From Rickettsiales bacterium UBA1997 (lineage in GTDB: Bacteria > Pseudomonadota > Alphaproteobacteria > Rickettsiales > UBA1997): 10,883 nucleotides of DNA. The notes under the pieces are model-generated. The model did not search any database, had not been told where the DNA came from, and saw only the letters and a program-made list of their open reading frames with translations. Positions within the stretch are counted from its first letter, which is position 1; each line of letters opens with the position of its first letter. The translations under genes and the position numbers were made by a program. Below, one piece after another: positions 1-8,738 of the stretch. Location: contig DDCV01000107.1 of NCBI GenBank assembly GCA_002335845.1, positions 1,584 through 12,466 of the forward strand, given 5' to 3'.

Positions 1-1197
1 TGAAACACAAGCTGCTTCACCAATAGCCATTAAGCCTGGAACTATAGAAGTTTTACCTTTTTTAACATCCAAAACTTCACATTTATAGTTAGTTTGAATG
101 CCGCCCATATTATAATGTACAGTTGGTATAACTGGAATTGGCTCTTTTGTAACATCGACGCCAGCAAAAATTTTAGCAGTCTCTGAAATTCCTGGCAACC
201 TTTGATGAAGAATTTTTGGGTCAAGATGATTTAGATGTAGATATATATGGTCTTTTTTAGGTCCAACTCCACGACCATTGACAATTTCCATTGTCATAGC
301 GCGAGAAACAACATCTCTACTTGCCAAATCCTTGGCATTTGGAGCGTAGCGCTCCATAAATCTCTCGCCTTCTGAATTTACAAGATATCCGCCTTCACCA
401 CGAGCTCCCTCAGTAATTAGGCATCCGGCGCCGTAAACCCCAGTTGGATGAAATTGAACAAACTCCATATCTTGCAAAGGTAAACCAGCGCGCAAAGCCA
501 TAGCATTTCCATCGCCAGTACAAGTATGAGCCGAAGTTGCTGAAAAATAAGTGCGACCGTACCCACCAGTGGCCAATACTACGGTTTGCGCTTTAAAGCG
601 ATGAATTTTACCATCAAGTAGGGAGATTGCGATGACGCCACGACACTTTCCTTCTTCCATGATTAAGTCTAGGGTAAAATATTCAATAAAGAATTGAGCA
701 TCATGCTTCAAAGATTGTTGGTAGAGCGTATGCAATATAGCGTGACCAGTTCTATCTGCTGCAGCGCATGTTCTTTGTGCTGCGCCACCTTCACCGTAGT
801 GAGTTGTCATGCCGCCAAAAGGTCTTTGATATATTTTGCCTTCTTTGTTTCGAGAAAATGGCACGCCGTAATGCTCAAGCTCTATTATTGCTGCCGGAGC
901 CTCACTGCACATATATTCAATAGCATCTTGATCACCAAGCCAGTCAGACCCTTTTATAGTATCATACATGTGCCAGCGCCAGTCATCCTCTCCCATATTG
1001 CCAAGAGCTGCTGATATACCACCTTGAGCAGCAACTGTGTGGGATCTAGTTGGGAATACTTTGGTTATACAAGCGGTAGAAAGACCTTTTTGGGCCATGC
1101 CGAATGTAGCTCTTAGTCCCGCACCACCAGCTCCTACAACTACAACATCAAATTCATGATCTATAATTGAGTAATTTCCTATTTTCTTATCTGACAT
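1..1197 (-). CDS. sdhA: Succinate dehydrogenase flavoprotein subunit, 3' end off the window
   Basis: Catalytic subunit of respiratory complex II. It oxidises succinate to fumarate on the cytoplasmic face of the inner membrane and passes electrons through SdhB to ubiquinone. Reading the minus strand from the ATG at 1197 gives 399 uninterrupted codons of the roughly 600 usual; the frame is cut just after the motif GEAACVS. Visible landmarks are the FAD dinucleotide-binding GAGGAGLRA at residues 22-30 and His53 in SHTVAAQGG, which aligns with the histidine that binds FAD covalently. His250 (FHPTG), Arg294 (SRDVV, the proton-transfer arginine) and His361 (PTVHYNMGG) align with E. coli H242, R286 and H354. 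It follows sdhD by 7 bp and is surely co-transcribed. sdhB would be expected beyond the left edge. No frameshift was found in the part translated. Identity is essentially certain. Confidence 0.97.
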   Translation of the reverse strand, partial: MSDKKIGNYSIIDHEFDVVVVGAGGAGLRATFGMAQKGLSTACITKVFPTRSHTVAAQGGISAALGNMGEDDWRWHMYDTIKGSDWLGDQDAIEYMCSEAPAAIIELEHYGVPFSRNKEGKIYQRPFGGMTTHYGEGGAAQRTCAAADRTGHAILHTLYQQSLKHDAQFFIEYFTLDLIMEEGKCRGVIAISLLDGKIHRFKAQTVVLATGGYGRTYFSATSAHTCTGDGNAMALRAGLPLQDMEFVQFHPTGVYGAGCLITEGARGEGGYLVNSEGERFMERYAPNAKDLASRDVVSRAMTMEIVNGRGVGPKKDHIYLHLNHLDPKILHQRLPGISETAKIFAGVDVTKEPIPVIPTVHYNMGGIQTNYKCEVLDVKKGKTSIVPGLMAIGEAACVS

Positions 1198-1204
1198 AAT
1201 TATT

Positions 1205-1567
1205 TTATCCGATTAAATGCAATCTTATGATTGCTAAAATTCCCGCTATTGCTGTTGAGATTGAAAGAAAATGAATAAACATTATATAAAAATGCATTTT
1301 CATTTTGTTAGAAATGTAATCTTCAATTATTACTCTCATTCCCAAGGATCCATGGTAAAGAGAGGCTGATATGAGTAATATGCTCATAACAGCATTAAAA
1401 GGGTAGGCGAAGAATACTGGTAAATAACCCTCGGGATCTTGAGCAATTTGCACACCAGAAATGCATAGCCATATTACCAACGGGATCATTGCAACAGCTG
1501 AAACTCTTTGATGTATCCAGTGCAAGGCTCCGGTTTTGGTTGATGGTGCGATTTTAATTTTTTTCAT
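1205..1567 (-). CDS. sdhD: Succinate dehydrogenase membrane anchor subunit SdhD
   Basis: Small hydrophobic anchor of complex II, 120 aa, which with SdhC holds haem b and forms the ubiquinone pocket. The N-terminus carries the alphaproteobacterial signature [18 protein letters not shown] (residues 13-30). Three membrane helices are visible at about 22-40, 56-80 and 92-115. His72 in [10 protein letters not shown] matches the haem-ligand histidine of E. coli SdhD (H71), and Asp83-Tyr84 in EDY match the quinone-site Asp-Tyr pair. It starts with ATG 14 bp after sdhC stops and ends 7 bp before sdhA, so the order C-D-A is standard. No Shine-Dalgarno precedes the start. Length is normal for the family. 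Confidence 0.95.
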   Translation of the reverse strand: MKKIKIAPSTKTGALHWIHQRVSAVAMIPLVIWLCISGVQIAQDPEGYLPVFFAYPFNAVMSILLISASLYHGSLGMRVIIEDYISNKMKMHFYIMFIHFLSISTAIAGILAIIRLHLIG

Positions 1568-1581
1568 GATGATATATTAAC

Positions 1582-1986
1582 TTAGTAAGTTTTTAGATAA
1601 AATGAAATTGCGATAGTCATAATTGTAAAGAATGCCGCTAAAAAAATTACAAGATAACCATTTATCTTGGAAGTTTTAGGGTCGAAACCCTTATCTATAT
1701 CCCAAAACAAATGACGAATTCCATTAAAAAAGTGATAATAAAGTGCTGAAGTAATAATAAAGATAGATGAAATAAACGCGACCTTCATTATGCTTTTACT
1801 CCAGCAATCGCATTTATCTTCGTTGGTGCCAATGTTAATTTGGTATGCGTAATGTACAATATACCAGCAAACTATAATAACCGCAAAATATAAAGCCACG
1901 CCGCTAGCGCGATGCATAATAGAGGTTAGAGAAGAAATATTCCAGCGATAAATCTGAATATGTGGAGAGGTTGGCCTTTTATCCAT
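1582..1986 (-). CDS. sdhC: Succinate dehydrogenase cytochrome b556 subunit SdhC
   Basis: Cytochrome b subunit of complex II, 134 aa, first gene of the sdh operon. The start RPTSPHIQIYRW and the motif SIMHRASG (residues 22-29) are diagnostic; Ser22 and Arg26 align with the ubiquinone-contacting S27 and R31 of E. coli SdhC. His85 in YYHFFNGIRHL aligns with haem ligand H84. Three membrane helices lie at about 27-48, 66-90 and 108-131. The loop between helices 1 and 2, expected to face the periplasm, contains a Cys-Asp-Cys (59-61), which I do not recall as a family feature. Transcription should start in the 120-bp gap shared with folK. That gap contains a Fur-box match about 88-102 bp upstream of this start codon. 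Confidence 0.96.
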   Translation of the reverse strand: MDKRPTSPHIQIYRWNISSLTSIMHRASGVALYFAVIIVCWYIVHYAYQINIGTNEDKCDCWSKSIMKVAFISSIFIITSALYYHFFNGIRHLFWDIDKGFDPKTSKINGYLVIFLAAFFTIMTIAISFYLKTY

Positions 1987-2031
1987 AAAAAACTAAACTA
2001 ATTTGCTTTAAAATATAAAAATACTTTCTAT

Positions 2032-2060
2032 TTATTAAGAATAATATTTGGTTTTTACAA
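2032..2060 (-). promoter_or_regulatory. Possible sdhCDA promoter (weak)
   Basis: On the minus strand TTGTAA (2060-2055) is followed after 17 bp by TAATAA (2037-2032). This is a poor sigma70-like pair, with only 4/6 and 3/6 consensus bases. It would give a leader of about 40 nt to the sdhC start. The -35 element lies inside an inverted repeat (2052-2067). The Fur-box match begins 14 bp upstream of it. In AT-rich DNA such pairs arise easily, so this is only a candidate. Confidence 0.25.
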
Positions 2061-2067
2061 GTAAAAA
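2052..2067. repeat. Perfect inverted repeat in the sdhC-folK divergent region
   Basis: TTTTTAC-AA-GTAAAAA is a perfect 7-bp inverted repeat with a 2-bp centre. It is too tight to be a useful RNA hairpin and looks more like a protein-binding site. It lies 7 bp from the Fur-box match and covers the candidate -35 of sdhC on one strand and a TTTACA -35-like element of folK on the other. Confidence 0.45.
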
Positions 2068-2073
2068 TAGATC

Positions 2074-2088
2074 TGATAATAATTATCA
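2074..2088. promoter_or_regulatory. Fur box (exact 7-1-7 match)
   Basis: TGATAATAATTATCA matches the published 7-1-7 Fur operator consensus TGATAAT-N-ATTATCA at all 14 defined positions, and it sits in an intergenic region. It is 18 bp upstream of the folK start, where it overlaps a GATAAT -10-like element, and about 88-102 bp upstream of the sdhC start. Complex II carries haem and Fe-S clusters, and sdh genes are iron-regulated in several proteobacteria, so the placement makes biological sense. Binding is inferred; which of the two genes it controls, and in which direction, cannot be told from sequence. Confidence 0.6.
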
Positions 2089-2106
2089 TCTTAATGGATT
2101 AGTAGT

Positions 2107-2625
2107 ATGGCAGATTTAAATAAAAATAATCATAAAAAAATTATACTAGGTATTGGGTCTAATTTAGGAGATAGATCAAGATTTATTGAAAATGCTATCT
2201 ATGAACTACAGATTGATTTGGGGCTCAAAAATATTAAAAAATCACAAATCATTGAAAATTCCGCCATGCTTTTACCAAATTCTCCCAAGGAATGGAATCA
2301 AGATTTTTTAAACATCGTGATTTCAGCTGATATTAATATAGTTCAATCATCTTCTTCAACAGTAGTTTTTGAAGATATTTTAAAAACTATTAAGAATATT
2401 GAGAAAAGAATAGGGCGCATTGAAAGATCTAGATGGGCTCCAAGAGAAATTGATATTGATATTTTAGCGATTGATAATTTTCATATAGCAATTGATGACA
2501 AGCTTTTTATACCTCATAAAGGATTGTTTGAGAGAGATTTCTTTATGAGTGGATTTAAAGAAATTGAACCTAAATTGTTTTTAAGAATCGAGAAAATATT
2601 CACTTGTCAAAAATCTATTAATTAG
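2107..2625 (+). CDS. folK: 2-amino-4-hydroxy-6-hydroxymethyldihydropteridine pyrophosphokinase (HPPK)
   Basis: Folate biosynthesis enzyme that transfers pyrophosphate from ATP to 6-hydroxymethyl-dihydropterin, giving the substrate of dihydropteroate synthase; cytoplasmic. The 172-aa product shows the three HPPK blocks: ILGIGSNLGDR near the N-terminus (residues 13-23); RSRWAPREIDIDIL at 107-120, where Arg113 and the Mg-binding Asp116 and Asp118 align with E. coli R92, D95 and D97; and IPHKGLFERDFFMSGFKEIEP (135-155), equivalent to the C-terminal PHxxxxxRxFVLxPLxEI block. Length is slightly above the usual 160. No other fol gene is adjacent, so it stands apart from its pathway here. ATG 2107 is preceded only by a weak GGA. 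It is divergent from sdhC and 86 bp before clpB. Confidence 0.93.
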   Translation: MADLNKNNHKKIILGIGSNLGDRSRFIENAIYELQIDLGLKNIKKSQIIENSAMLLPNSPKEWNQDFLNIVISADINIVQSSSSTVVFEDILKTIKNIEKRIGRIERSRWAPREIDIDILAIDNFHIAIDDKLFIPHKGLFERDFFMSGFKEIEPKLFLRIEKIFTCQKSIN

Positions 2626-2711
2626 TATATGCAATACCAATAATATTATATATTATTTTTATTAAATATGTCTTGGGCTTAGAATTTATAATAATTTTTT
2701 GATCGTAATTT
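2626..2711. other. folK-clpB spacer: AT-only hairpin and possible clpB -10
   Basis: The spacer contains an 8-bp AT-only inverted repeat, AATAATAT-TAT-ATATTATT (2639-2657), followed by TTT, which could act as a feeble folK terminator. A TATAAT (2687-2692) could be a clpB -10, but no matching -35 lies at the right distance. I do not see a convincing sigma32-type promoter or a CIRCE element, although clpB is usually heat-inducible. CTTGGG at 2672-2677 is the only -35-like heat-shock trace and is wrongly spaced. Confidence 0.3.
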
Positions 2712-5321
2712 ATGAATATCGAGCGTTATACCGAAAAATCACAAGCAATTTTGCAATCAGCACAAACTTTAGCTCTAGGTAGTGGTCATCAAAAGTTTTT
2801 GCCACAGCATTTATTATCTGCAATGGTAAATGATTCCGATAGTTTTGCTATTAATTTACTTAGTTTGGCTGATAGCAATATTGAAATTTTAAAAGCGCAG
2901 ATTGAGCAAGATTTATCAAAAATAACAAAAGTTGAAGGCGACTCTGGCAATATAACGATGTCACAAGAATTGGCTCGAATATTTATTTTGGCAGAAAAAT
3001 TATCCGACAAAAATTCAGATCAATTTGTTACGCTTGAAAGAATGTTGCAAGCTATTTTGGAAGATGATAATAATGAGTCAGCCAAGACTTTAAAACTGTC
3101 TGGCGTTTCTACGCAATCTTTACAATCTGCTATTACAAAGATTAGAGCTGGTAAAACTGCTACTTCCAAATCAGCAGAAGGAAGTTATCAATCTTTAGAA
3201 AAATATGCTCAAGATCTAACTAAGAAAGCTTTCGAGGGTAAGATTGATCCTGTTATTGGGCGTGATGAAGAAATTCGTCGCTCAATGCAAGTTTTGTCGC
3301 GACGCACCAAAAATAATCCGGTTTTAATTGGGCAACCTGGCGTTGGTAAGACGGCAATTATTGAAGGTTTAGCTCAAAGAATCGTTAATGGTGATGTGCC
3401 ACAAAGCTTAAAAGGTAAAAAGATTATGGCTCTTGATATGGGTTCTTTAATAGCTGGAGCTAAATTTCGTGGTGAGTTTGAAGAGAGACTAAAATCTGTT
3501 CTTAATGAAATAGAAAATAATGATAATGTTATATTATTTATTGATGAACTTCATTTGTTGATTGGAGCTGGTAAAACAGAAGGCGCTATGGATGCTTCAA
3601 ATCTATTAAAGCCATCTCTAGCGCGTGGAACTTTGCATTGTATTGGAGCTACAACTCTTGATGAATATCGTAAATATATCGAAAAGGATGCGGCTTTAGC
3701 GAGACGTTTTCAGGCAATTTATACCGAAGAGCCGACAGTTGAAGATACTATTTCAATTTTGCGTGGCATTAAAGAAAAATACGAAGTGCATCACGGTATA
3801 AAAATTAAGGATTCAGCCTTAATCGCAGCCGCTATCCTTTCTAACCGCTATATTACTGATCGCTTTTTGCCAGATAAAGCTATAGACTTAATCGATGAAG
3901 CTGCAAGCTCTCTTAAGATAGAGCTAGATTCTAAGCCGCAAGAGCTTGATGAGATGGATCGCAAAATTATGCAGCTTAAAATTGAAACTCAGGCTTTAAA
4001 AAAAGAGGAGGATCAATCTTCAAAAGATCGCCTTACCAAAATTAGCGAAGAGCTGAAAGGTTTAGAGCAGAAATCTGGTGAAATGACTTCATCATGGGAA
4101 GCTGAAAGAATGAAGCAGGGCAGGGTTAATGAATTAAAATCCAAGATTGATCAAGCTAAATTTGAATTAGAAAAAGCTGAAAGAGAAGGTGATTTGGCAA
4201 GTGCCGGAGAATTGCGTTATGGCAAGATTCCACAAGCGCAAAAAGAGCTTGAATCTCTTGAGGCATCTGTTTCTAATGACGTCATTCGTGAGTCAGTTGG
4301 CGAAGATGACATTGCCTCTATCATATCTAAAACTAGCGGAATACCAATAGACAAAATACTATCTGGTGAAAAAGAAAAATTATTAAAAATAGAAGATTTA
4401 CTGCGCAAAAGGGTTGTGGGTCAAGACGTGGCGTTAAAAGCAATTTCTGATTCAGTAAGAAGGTCAAGATCTGGTTTACAAGATCCTAATCGCCCAATAG
4501 GTTCATTTTTGTTTTTAGGCCCAACTGGAGTTGGCAAAACCGAAGTGTCAAAAGCTTTGGCAGAGTTTATATTTGATGATGAATCGGCCTTGTTGCGAGT
4601 TGATATGAGTGAGTATATGGAAAAGCATGCTGTTGCAAGATTGATTGGAGCGCCTCCAGGATATGTTGGCTATGATCAAGGTGGAGTTTTAACTGAAGCT
4701 GTGCGACGCAGGCCTTATCAAGTTATTTTATTTGACGAGGTTGAAAAAGCTCATCAAGATGTCTTTAATATTTTATTACAAGTTCTTGATGATGGTCGCT
4801 TAACTGATTCACAGGGCCATGTTGTTAATTTTACCAATACTATTATTATTTTAACTTCAAATTTAGGATCAAATATCAAGATTGATGCTAGCGTTGCCAA
4901 TGAAGATAAGAAGATGGCTCATGATAGAGTTATGGATGCGGTTCGATCGCATTTTAGGCCAGAATTTCTTAATCGCTTAGATGAGATTGTGATATTTAAT
5001 AAATTATCACAAGAATTTATGACTGATATTGTTGATGTGCAGTTTAGAAGGCTGACTAAAAGACTTAAAATAAAAAATATTGACATAAATCTTGATCAAT
5101 CAGCTCAAGAATATCTAGCAAAAAAAGGCTATGATCCAGCTTATGGTGCCAGGCCTTTAAAAAGAGTTATTCAAAGAGATGTTGAGAATATTTTAGCTGA
5201 AAAAATATTGAGTGGCAAAATAGAAGGTGGACAAAATATAGAAGTTAGGTCTAAAAATAATGAATTAGAGTTTATAATTAAAGACAATCAAAAAAATGAA
5301 AAACAAAAAATCAACAATTGA
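2712..5321 (+). CDS. clpB: ATP-dependent disaggregase ClpB
   Basis: Hexameric AAA+ chaperone that, with DnaK/DnaJ/GrpE, threads aggregated proteins through its central pore; cytoplasmic stress protein. At 869 aa it is full length (E. coli 857). Order: Clp N-domain (about 1-145); first AAA+ module with Walker A GQPGVGKT (207-214) and Walker B Asp278-Glu279; coiled-coil middle domain (about 400-525), which marks ClpB rather than ClpA; second AAA+ module with Walker A GPTGVGKT (603-610), pore loop GYVG and Walker B Asp675-Glu676; small C-terminal domain with [13 protein letters not shown]. Oddities: Gln208 replaces the usual Glu of GEPGVGKT, and the first pore loop has Phe252 (KFRG) where E. coli has Tyr, which keeps an aromatic. 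A short lysine-rich tail of about a dozen residues past the usual end is encoded partly by DNA that also starts ubiG. Confidence 0.98.
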   Translation: MNIERYTEKSQAILQSAQTLALGSGHQKFLPQHLLSAMVNDSDSFAINLLSLADSNIEILKAQIEQDLSKITKVEGDSGNITMSQELARIFILAEKLSDKNSDQFVTLERMLQAILEDDNNESAKTLKLSGVSTQSLQSAITKIRAGKTATSKSAEGSYQSLEKYAQDLTKKAFEGKIDPVIGRDEEIRRSMQVLSRRTKNNPVLIGQPGVGKTAIIEGLAQRIVNGDVPQSLKGKKIMALDMGSLIAGAKFRGEFEERLKSVLNEIENNDNVILFIDELHLLIGAGKTEGAMDASNLLKPSLARGTLHCIGATTLDEYRKYIEKDAALARRFQAIYTEEPTVEDTISILRGIKEKYEVHHGIKIKDSALIAAAILSNRYITDRFLPDKAIDLIDEAASSLKIELDSKPQELDEMDRKIMQLKIETQALKKEEDQSSKDRLTKISEELKGLEQKSGEMTSSWEAERMKQGRVNELKSKIDQAKFELEKAEREGDLASAGELRYGKIPQAQKELESLEASVSNDVIRESVGEDDIASIISKTSGIPIDKILSGEKEKLLKIEDLLRKRVVGQDVALKAISDSVRRSRSGLQDPNRPIGSFLFLGPTGVGKTEVSKALAEFIFDDESALLRVDMSEYMEKHAVARLIGAPPGYVGYDQGGVLTEAVRRRPYQVILFDEVEKAHQDVFNILLQVLDDGRLTDSQGHVVNFTNTIIILTSNLGSNIKIDASVANEDKKMAHDRVMDAVRSHFRPEFLNRLDEIVIFNKLSQEFMTDIVDVQFRRLTKRLKIKNIDINLDQSAQEYLAKKGYDPAYGARPLKRVIQRDVENILAEKILSGKIEGGQNIEVRSKNNELEFIIKDNQKNEKQKINN

Positions 5322-6036
5322 TAAAAGTGAGATCGAGAAATTCTCAGCTATGGCTGAAGATTGGTGGGATCCTAATGGTAAATTTAAGCCTTTGCATAAA
5401 TTCAATCCCTGTCGCTTAGGGTATATAAGGGAAAAAATTATTAATCATTTTAACTTAGATAAAAAATCGCTTACAGCATTGGGTGATTTAAATATAATTG
5501 ATATTGGTTGTGGAGGTGGCCTAGTAACAGAGCCCTTAGCTAATATGGGTGCTAAAATGACAGGAATCGACGCTAGTGAAAAAAATATCAAAATTTCTGA
5601 AATTCACGCCCAAAAATCACATTTAAAAATTAATTATAAAAATTGTGCAGTTGAAGATTTAGATAAAAAATATAAGACCAGTTTTGATGTAGTTCTAGCC
5701 TTAGAAGTCATTGAGCATGTAAGCAATATTGATGATTTTATTGAGGAATGCACCAAGCTACTAAAGCCAAATGGATTGATAATTATTGCTACATTAAACC
5801 GCACCCTAAAATCACTAGTAACTGCTAAAATAGGTGCCGAATATATTTTAAGGTGGCTGCCAAAAGGAACTCACGATTGGAAAAAGTTTGTTAAGCCATA
5901 TGAAATTTTAAAGAAGTGTGAGAATGAAGATTTAAAGTTCCAAGAAATTTGTGGATTTAAATATGATATTTTAAAAGATGAGTGGTCAAGAAGTCGAGAT
6001 AACGATGTTAATTATGCGATGGTTTTTAAAAAGTAA
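5296..6036 (+). CDS. ubiG: Ubiquinone biosynthesis O-methyltransferase UbiG
   Basis: SAM-dependent enzyme that performs both O-methylations in ubiquinone synthesis, at the cytoplasmic face of the membrane. The 246-aa product has the UbiG N-terminal signature [19 protein letters not shown] (16-34) with NPCRLGYI following. Next come the SAM-binding motif [10 protein letters not shown] (68-76), the acidic residue Asp92 in GIDAS, the motif [12 protein letters not shown] (131-142), and the UbiG-specific stretch TLNRTLKS through [16 protein letters not shown] (166-195). ATG 5296 is chosen because it keeps the residues homologues have before FSAMA; the next ATG (5350) would remove conserved sequence. 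The start lies inside clpB, overlapping it by 26 nt in another frame. This suggests co-transcription with clpB, perhaps with translational coupling. No Shine-Dalgarno is visible. Confidence 0.96.
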   Translation: MKNKKSTIDKSEIEKFSAMAEDWWDPNGKFKPLHKFNPCRLGYIREKIINHFNLDKKSLTALGDLNIIDIGCGGGLVTEPLANMGAKMTGIDASEKNIKISEIHAQKSHLKINYKNCAVEDLDKKYKTSFDVVLALEVIEHVSNIDDFIEECTKLLKPNGLIIIATLNRTLKSLVTAKIGAEYILRWLPKGTHDWKKFVKPYEILKKCENEDLKFQEICGFKYDILKDEWSRSRDNDVNYAMVFKK

Positions 6037-6052
6037 TTTAATTTCACTTTTT
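6028..6052 (+). terminator. Possible terminator after ubiG
   Basis: AAAAAGT (6028-6034) pairs with ACTTTTT (6046-6052) across an 11-nt loop, at the very end of ubiG and including its stop codon. The T-run of the 3' arm could serve as a U-tract. The stem is AT-rich and weak, so confidence is low. It is roughly symmetrical and could act on either strand of this convergent gap. Confidence 0.3.
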
Positions 6053-6200
6053 ATTTATCTTTGATAACTTACCCCATTCTCTTTTATCTCATAATATATA
6101 TTATGTAAAATAAATACAATTTGTTAAAAAAGACGAAAGACGTTATCTAGTTAAAGAATAAATATTTTGATTAATTGCTATTTTTTAAGTTAAAACTCTA
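6037..6200. other. Convergent non-coding gap between ubiG and the glycosyltransferase
   Basis: No open frame of interest and no RNA gene were seen. The gap holds the possible ubiG terminator at its left end, a perfect 16-bp palindrome CATAATATATATTATG (6090-6105), and a two-copy tandem AAAGACG (6129-6142). No convincing terminator for the minus-strand operon is visible. Confidence 0.5.
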
Positions 6201-7295
6201 TTAACCTTTATCCACTCCTATCTTAACTGCATTGTCTAGAATGTGGCTAAGATTATTTAAAACCTTATCAGAGGTATATTTTTGCCAAAAATCATCATAA
6301 GCATTTTTTGCTAATTTTTTACTAAATTCTTGGTCATTATTTAGTTTTAATATAGCATCAGCAATTAATTGTGGCATTTTTTCAGCATCATCTTTGGAAA
6401 CCTTTAGGCCATTAACTCTGTCTTGAATAATATCATTTGGACCCCATGAATTGCTGGATATTATTGGCGTTGAATATAACATTGCTTCAAGCAAAACTAT
6501 GCCAAAAGTTTCTACAAAAGATGGTAATATGAAAATATCAATATTTGAAAAAAACTCTCTTTTGTTATCAACCCATCCCAAAATTCTAAAATTATTAGAT
6601 AAATTAAATTCTTTAGCTAGATCTTTTAACTTTTCTTGATCCGGCCCTACTCCGCCAATAACAAAGTCACACTCTATACCTTTTTTTTGCAATATTACCA
6701 TAGCTAAGATAATTTTATCAAAAAATTTGGCGTAGCATATACTTCCCAACGAGCCAAGTATAATTTTTTTTCTGAACTTTGGCTTTTTAAGCTCTCTAAA
6801 ATTTTTTGGAACTTCAATCATATTTGAAATAGATAAAACTCTATTTTTATCCTTACCATGTTTAATATATTTTTTTGCAAAAAAAGAATTAACCGGCAAT
6901 ACAAAATCAGCTTTGATAAATTTTTTAGAATTTGAGCCGTGGTCAATAGCGACTATTGGAGTTTTTTTAAAAATAGCTTTTAAGGCAAAGCGACTCAATG
7001 TCATAGCTCTCCCCGAATGGCAAATTAAGACATCGGGTTTAAAGCAAAAAAATATCTTAGCTAATTTTAAAATTGAAAAAACATCGCCAACATTAGCGGC
7101 ATTAACTTCGAAATATTTGCCACCTTTGCCTATTATTTCGTCAGCAAAAACCATATTTGGCTTTGATATAGTTATAACATCATTGCCTAAAGATATTAAG
7201 CCCGAAGTATAATCAATAAAACATCTTTCAACGCCAAAAATTTTTTTCTGATTTTCTGATTTTTTAAAGTTAAAAAGAATGTTGGCGATCTTCAT
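6201..7295 (-). CDS. GT4-type (GT-B fold) glycosyltransferase
   Basis: Retaining glycosyltransferase of 364 aa that should transfer a sugar from a nucleotide-sugar donor, probably to an envelope glycan; acceptor and donor cannot be told from sequence. The N-terminal Rossmann half starts MKIANILFNF and contains KPDVLICHSGRAM (86-98), a typical GT4 acceptor-domain stretch. The C-terminal donor half begins around KKIILGSLGSICYAKFFDKII (177-197). It has FVIGGVGPDQEKL (211-223), ILGWVDN (238-244) and the EX7E motif from Glu262 to Glu270 (VETFGIVLLEAM), followed by PIISSNSWGPNDII. No membrane segment is evident. It starts 6 bp after the M23 peptidase gene stops and has no promoter or Shine-Dalgarno of its own, so it is the second gene of that operon. 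Lipopolysaccharide, capsule or other surface-glycan assembly is a reasonable inference only. Confidence 0.88.
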   Translation of the reverse strand: MKIANILFNFKKSENQKKIFGVERCFIDYTSGLISLGNDVITISKPNMVFADEIIGKGGKYFEVNAANVGDVFSILKLAKIFFCFKPDVLICHSGRAMTLSRFALKAIFKKTPIVAIDHGSNSKKFIKADFVLPVNSFFAKKYIKHGKDKNRVLSISNMIEVPKNFRELKKPKFRKKIILGSLGSICYAKFFDKIILAMVILQKKGIECDFVIGGVGPDQEKLKDLAKEFNLSNNFRILGWVDNKREFFSNIDIFILPSFVETFGIVLLEAMLYSTPIISSNSWGPNDIIQDRVNGLKVSKDDAEKMPQLIADAILKLNNDQEFSKKLAKNAYDDFWQKYTSDKVLNNLSHILDNAVKIGVDKG

Positions 7296-7301
7296 AGATT
7301 A

Positions 7302-8696
7302 TTATTTTATGATGTGAATCTTATTGGGAATATTTTTTCTTAGATATTGTATCTTGTCGCGAGATTTAACAAACTTCTTGTAATCATTGCCTTTTAACAT
7401 AATTCCCGAAGAAGCTTTAACTTTTGATGGATTGATATGCTTTCCTCTCTTTAGCACCTCAAAATGCAAATGTGGACCGGTGGAGCGTCCAGTTGTGCCA
7501 ACATAAGCAATGACATCACCCTGCTTTACCCTTGATCCTCGACGAAATTTACTGTTAAACCTGCTAGCATGAGCGTAGCTTGTTGAATATTGGCTATTAT
7601 GTTTGATAGCAACATAGTTTCCATACCCACCCTTTCTTCCCCTATAAGTAATAATACCATCTCCGGCGGCTAAAATAGGCGTTCCTCTTCGTGCCGCAAA
7701 ATCAATACCTTTATGCATTCTTGAGTACCCTAATATTGGATGCTTTCTCATTCCGAACCTCGAAGAAACCCTTGCGCCATTTATTGGCGTTCTTAGTAGT
7801 GATTTCTTTATACTGTTGCCCTTTTCGTTAAAATATTCTATTTGGTCACGATATTTATGCATAAACATATCAATCGTTCTATTGCTAACGCTAATTGATG
7901 AAAATATTATGTTTCCATCTTTAATTTTTTTACCATCTTCACTATAAAAAGCCTCGATTATCACTTCAAACCTATCACCAACCCTAATATCTCTTTGAAA
8001 GTCAATGTCATAGCTATATAAATTAATCATATTCATGACAGCGTTTGAGGATAATCCTAGAGCTATTCCATCGAGATATAGCCCGCTATTGATTGTGCCA
8101 TAATATCTTTCAATAGATTTAACTAAATTAATTTTAACTTTATTGGACTTAAAAGATCCGTCACTTACTTTAGTGATAACAACTTTTTCTTCTTCAGATA
8201 ATGGAATGGATAGAGATTTGAGGCTAATCTCTTGCTCAAGATTTTTATTATTATCTTTATTAACATTTAATGATAGCGAATATACTATATCCAACTTATT
8301 TCCTTGCGCAATGGAGCGCGGATCATATATTTTTTTCATCGCTGATAATAAAGAGAAAATATCATTCTCCTTTGCACCTAAATCTAGTAACACTTTAAGA
8401 ATTGTGTCTCCGGGCTTTATTATGTAGGAAGTTGTTTGATTTTCAGATAAGTCAAACTTTATATCTTCTTCATCTATCTTGACATTAATTCGCTTTAAAT
8501 TTTGATCTCTATTATATTTTGAACTATTGGAGTTGTTAAGAGTAGATTGTATGAATGAAAAGCCATTAATAGTAATAAAAATAATTATTATTGATAAAGC
8601 AGCGGGCTTAAAAAAGCGTAACTCTATTATAGAGTCAATTATAATAAATAGCTTTTGAATCAAGTTAAGTATGTTTTTTAAAATAGTTTTTTTCAC
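7302..8696 (-). CDS. M23 family murein endopeptidase (MepM/Csd3-like), GTG start
   Basis: Membrane-anchored zinc metallopeptidase expected to cut peptide cross-links of peptidoglycan in the periplasm. The 464-aa product has a membrane segment at about 30-50 (type II anchor). A LysM/OapA-like region follows around 87-140 (TSYIIKPGDTILKVLLDLG), then a middle Csd3-type domain (about 185-290). The LytM/M23 domain runs from about 305 to 422, with zinc ligands His328 and Asp332 (MHKGIDFAA) and His411. His376 (YAH) and His409 (HLHFE) match the catalytic histidines, so all five residues are present and the enzyme should be active. This layout matches E. coli MepM and Neisseria and Helicobacter DD-endopeptidases. 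The start is GTG at 8696, immediately after an in-frame TAA; the only close alternative is a TTG at codon 12. There is no Shine-Dalgarno. The tail after residue 424 is basic. Confidence 0.9.
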   Translation of the reverse strand: MKKTILKNILNLIQKLFIIIDSIIELRFFKPAALSIIIIFITINGFSFIQSTLNNSNSSKYNRDQNLKRINVKIDEEDIKFDLSENQTTSYIIKPGDTILKVLLDLGAKENDIFSLLSAMKKIYDPRSIAQGNKLDIVYSLSLNVNKDNNKNLEQEISLKSLSIPLSEEEKVVITKVSDGSFKSNKVKINLVKSIERYYGTINSGLYLDGIALGLSSNAVMNMINLYSYDIDFQRDIRVGDRFEVIIEAFYSEDGKKIKDGNIIFSSISVSNRTIDMFMHKYRDQIEYFNEKGNSIKKSLLRTPINGARVSSRFGMRKHPILGYSRMHKGIDFAARRGTPILAAGDGIITYRGRKGGYGNYVAIKHNSQYSTSYAHASRFNSKFRRGSRVKQGDVIAYVGTTGRSTGPHLHFEVLKRGKHINPSKVKASSGIMLKGNDYKKFVKSRDKIQYLRKNIPNKIHIIK

Positions 8697-8738
8697 TTAG
8701 GGAGTAAGAATTTTTAAAAATATTTGGAAAAATGAGTT

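Noticed and set aside
694..1014. Open frame on the plus strand, 106 codons
   Set aside because: It lies wholly antisense to conserved sdhA sequence and has no family features. The same applies to the short opposite-strand frames inside clpB (2789-3010, 4217-4408), the glycosyltransferase (6451-6639, 6913-7212) and the M23 gene (8143-8427).
2639..2660. Intrinsic terminator after folK
   Set aside because: The stem is all A-T with a very short T-run; kept only as a note in the spacer entry, not called as a terminator.
2672..2692. Heat-shock (sigma32) promoter for clpB from CTTGGG and TATAAT
   Set aside because: The two elements are only 9 bp apart, far too close for any sigma factor.
6129..6142. 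Tandem AAAGACG repeat
   Set aside because: Only two copies of 7 bp with no further unit; not a meaningful array.
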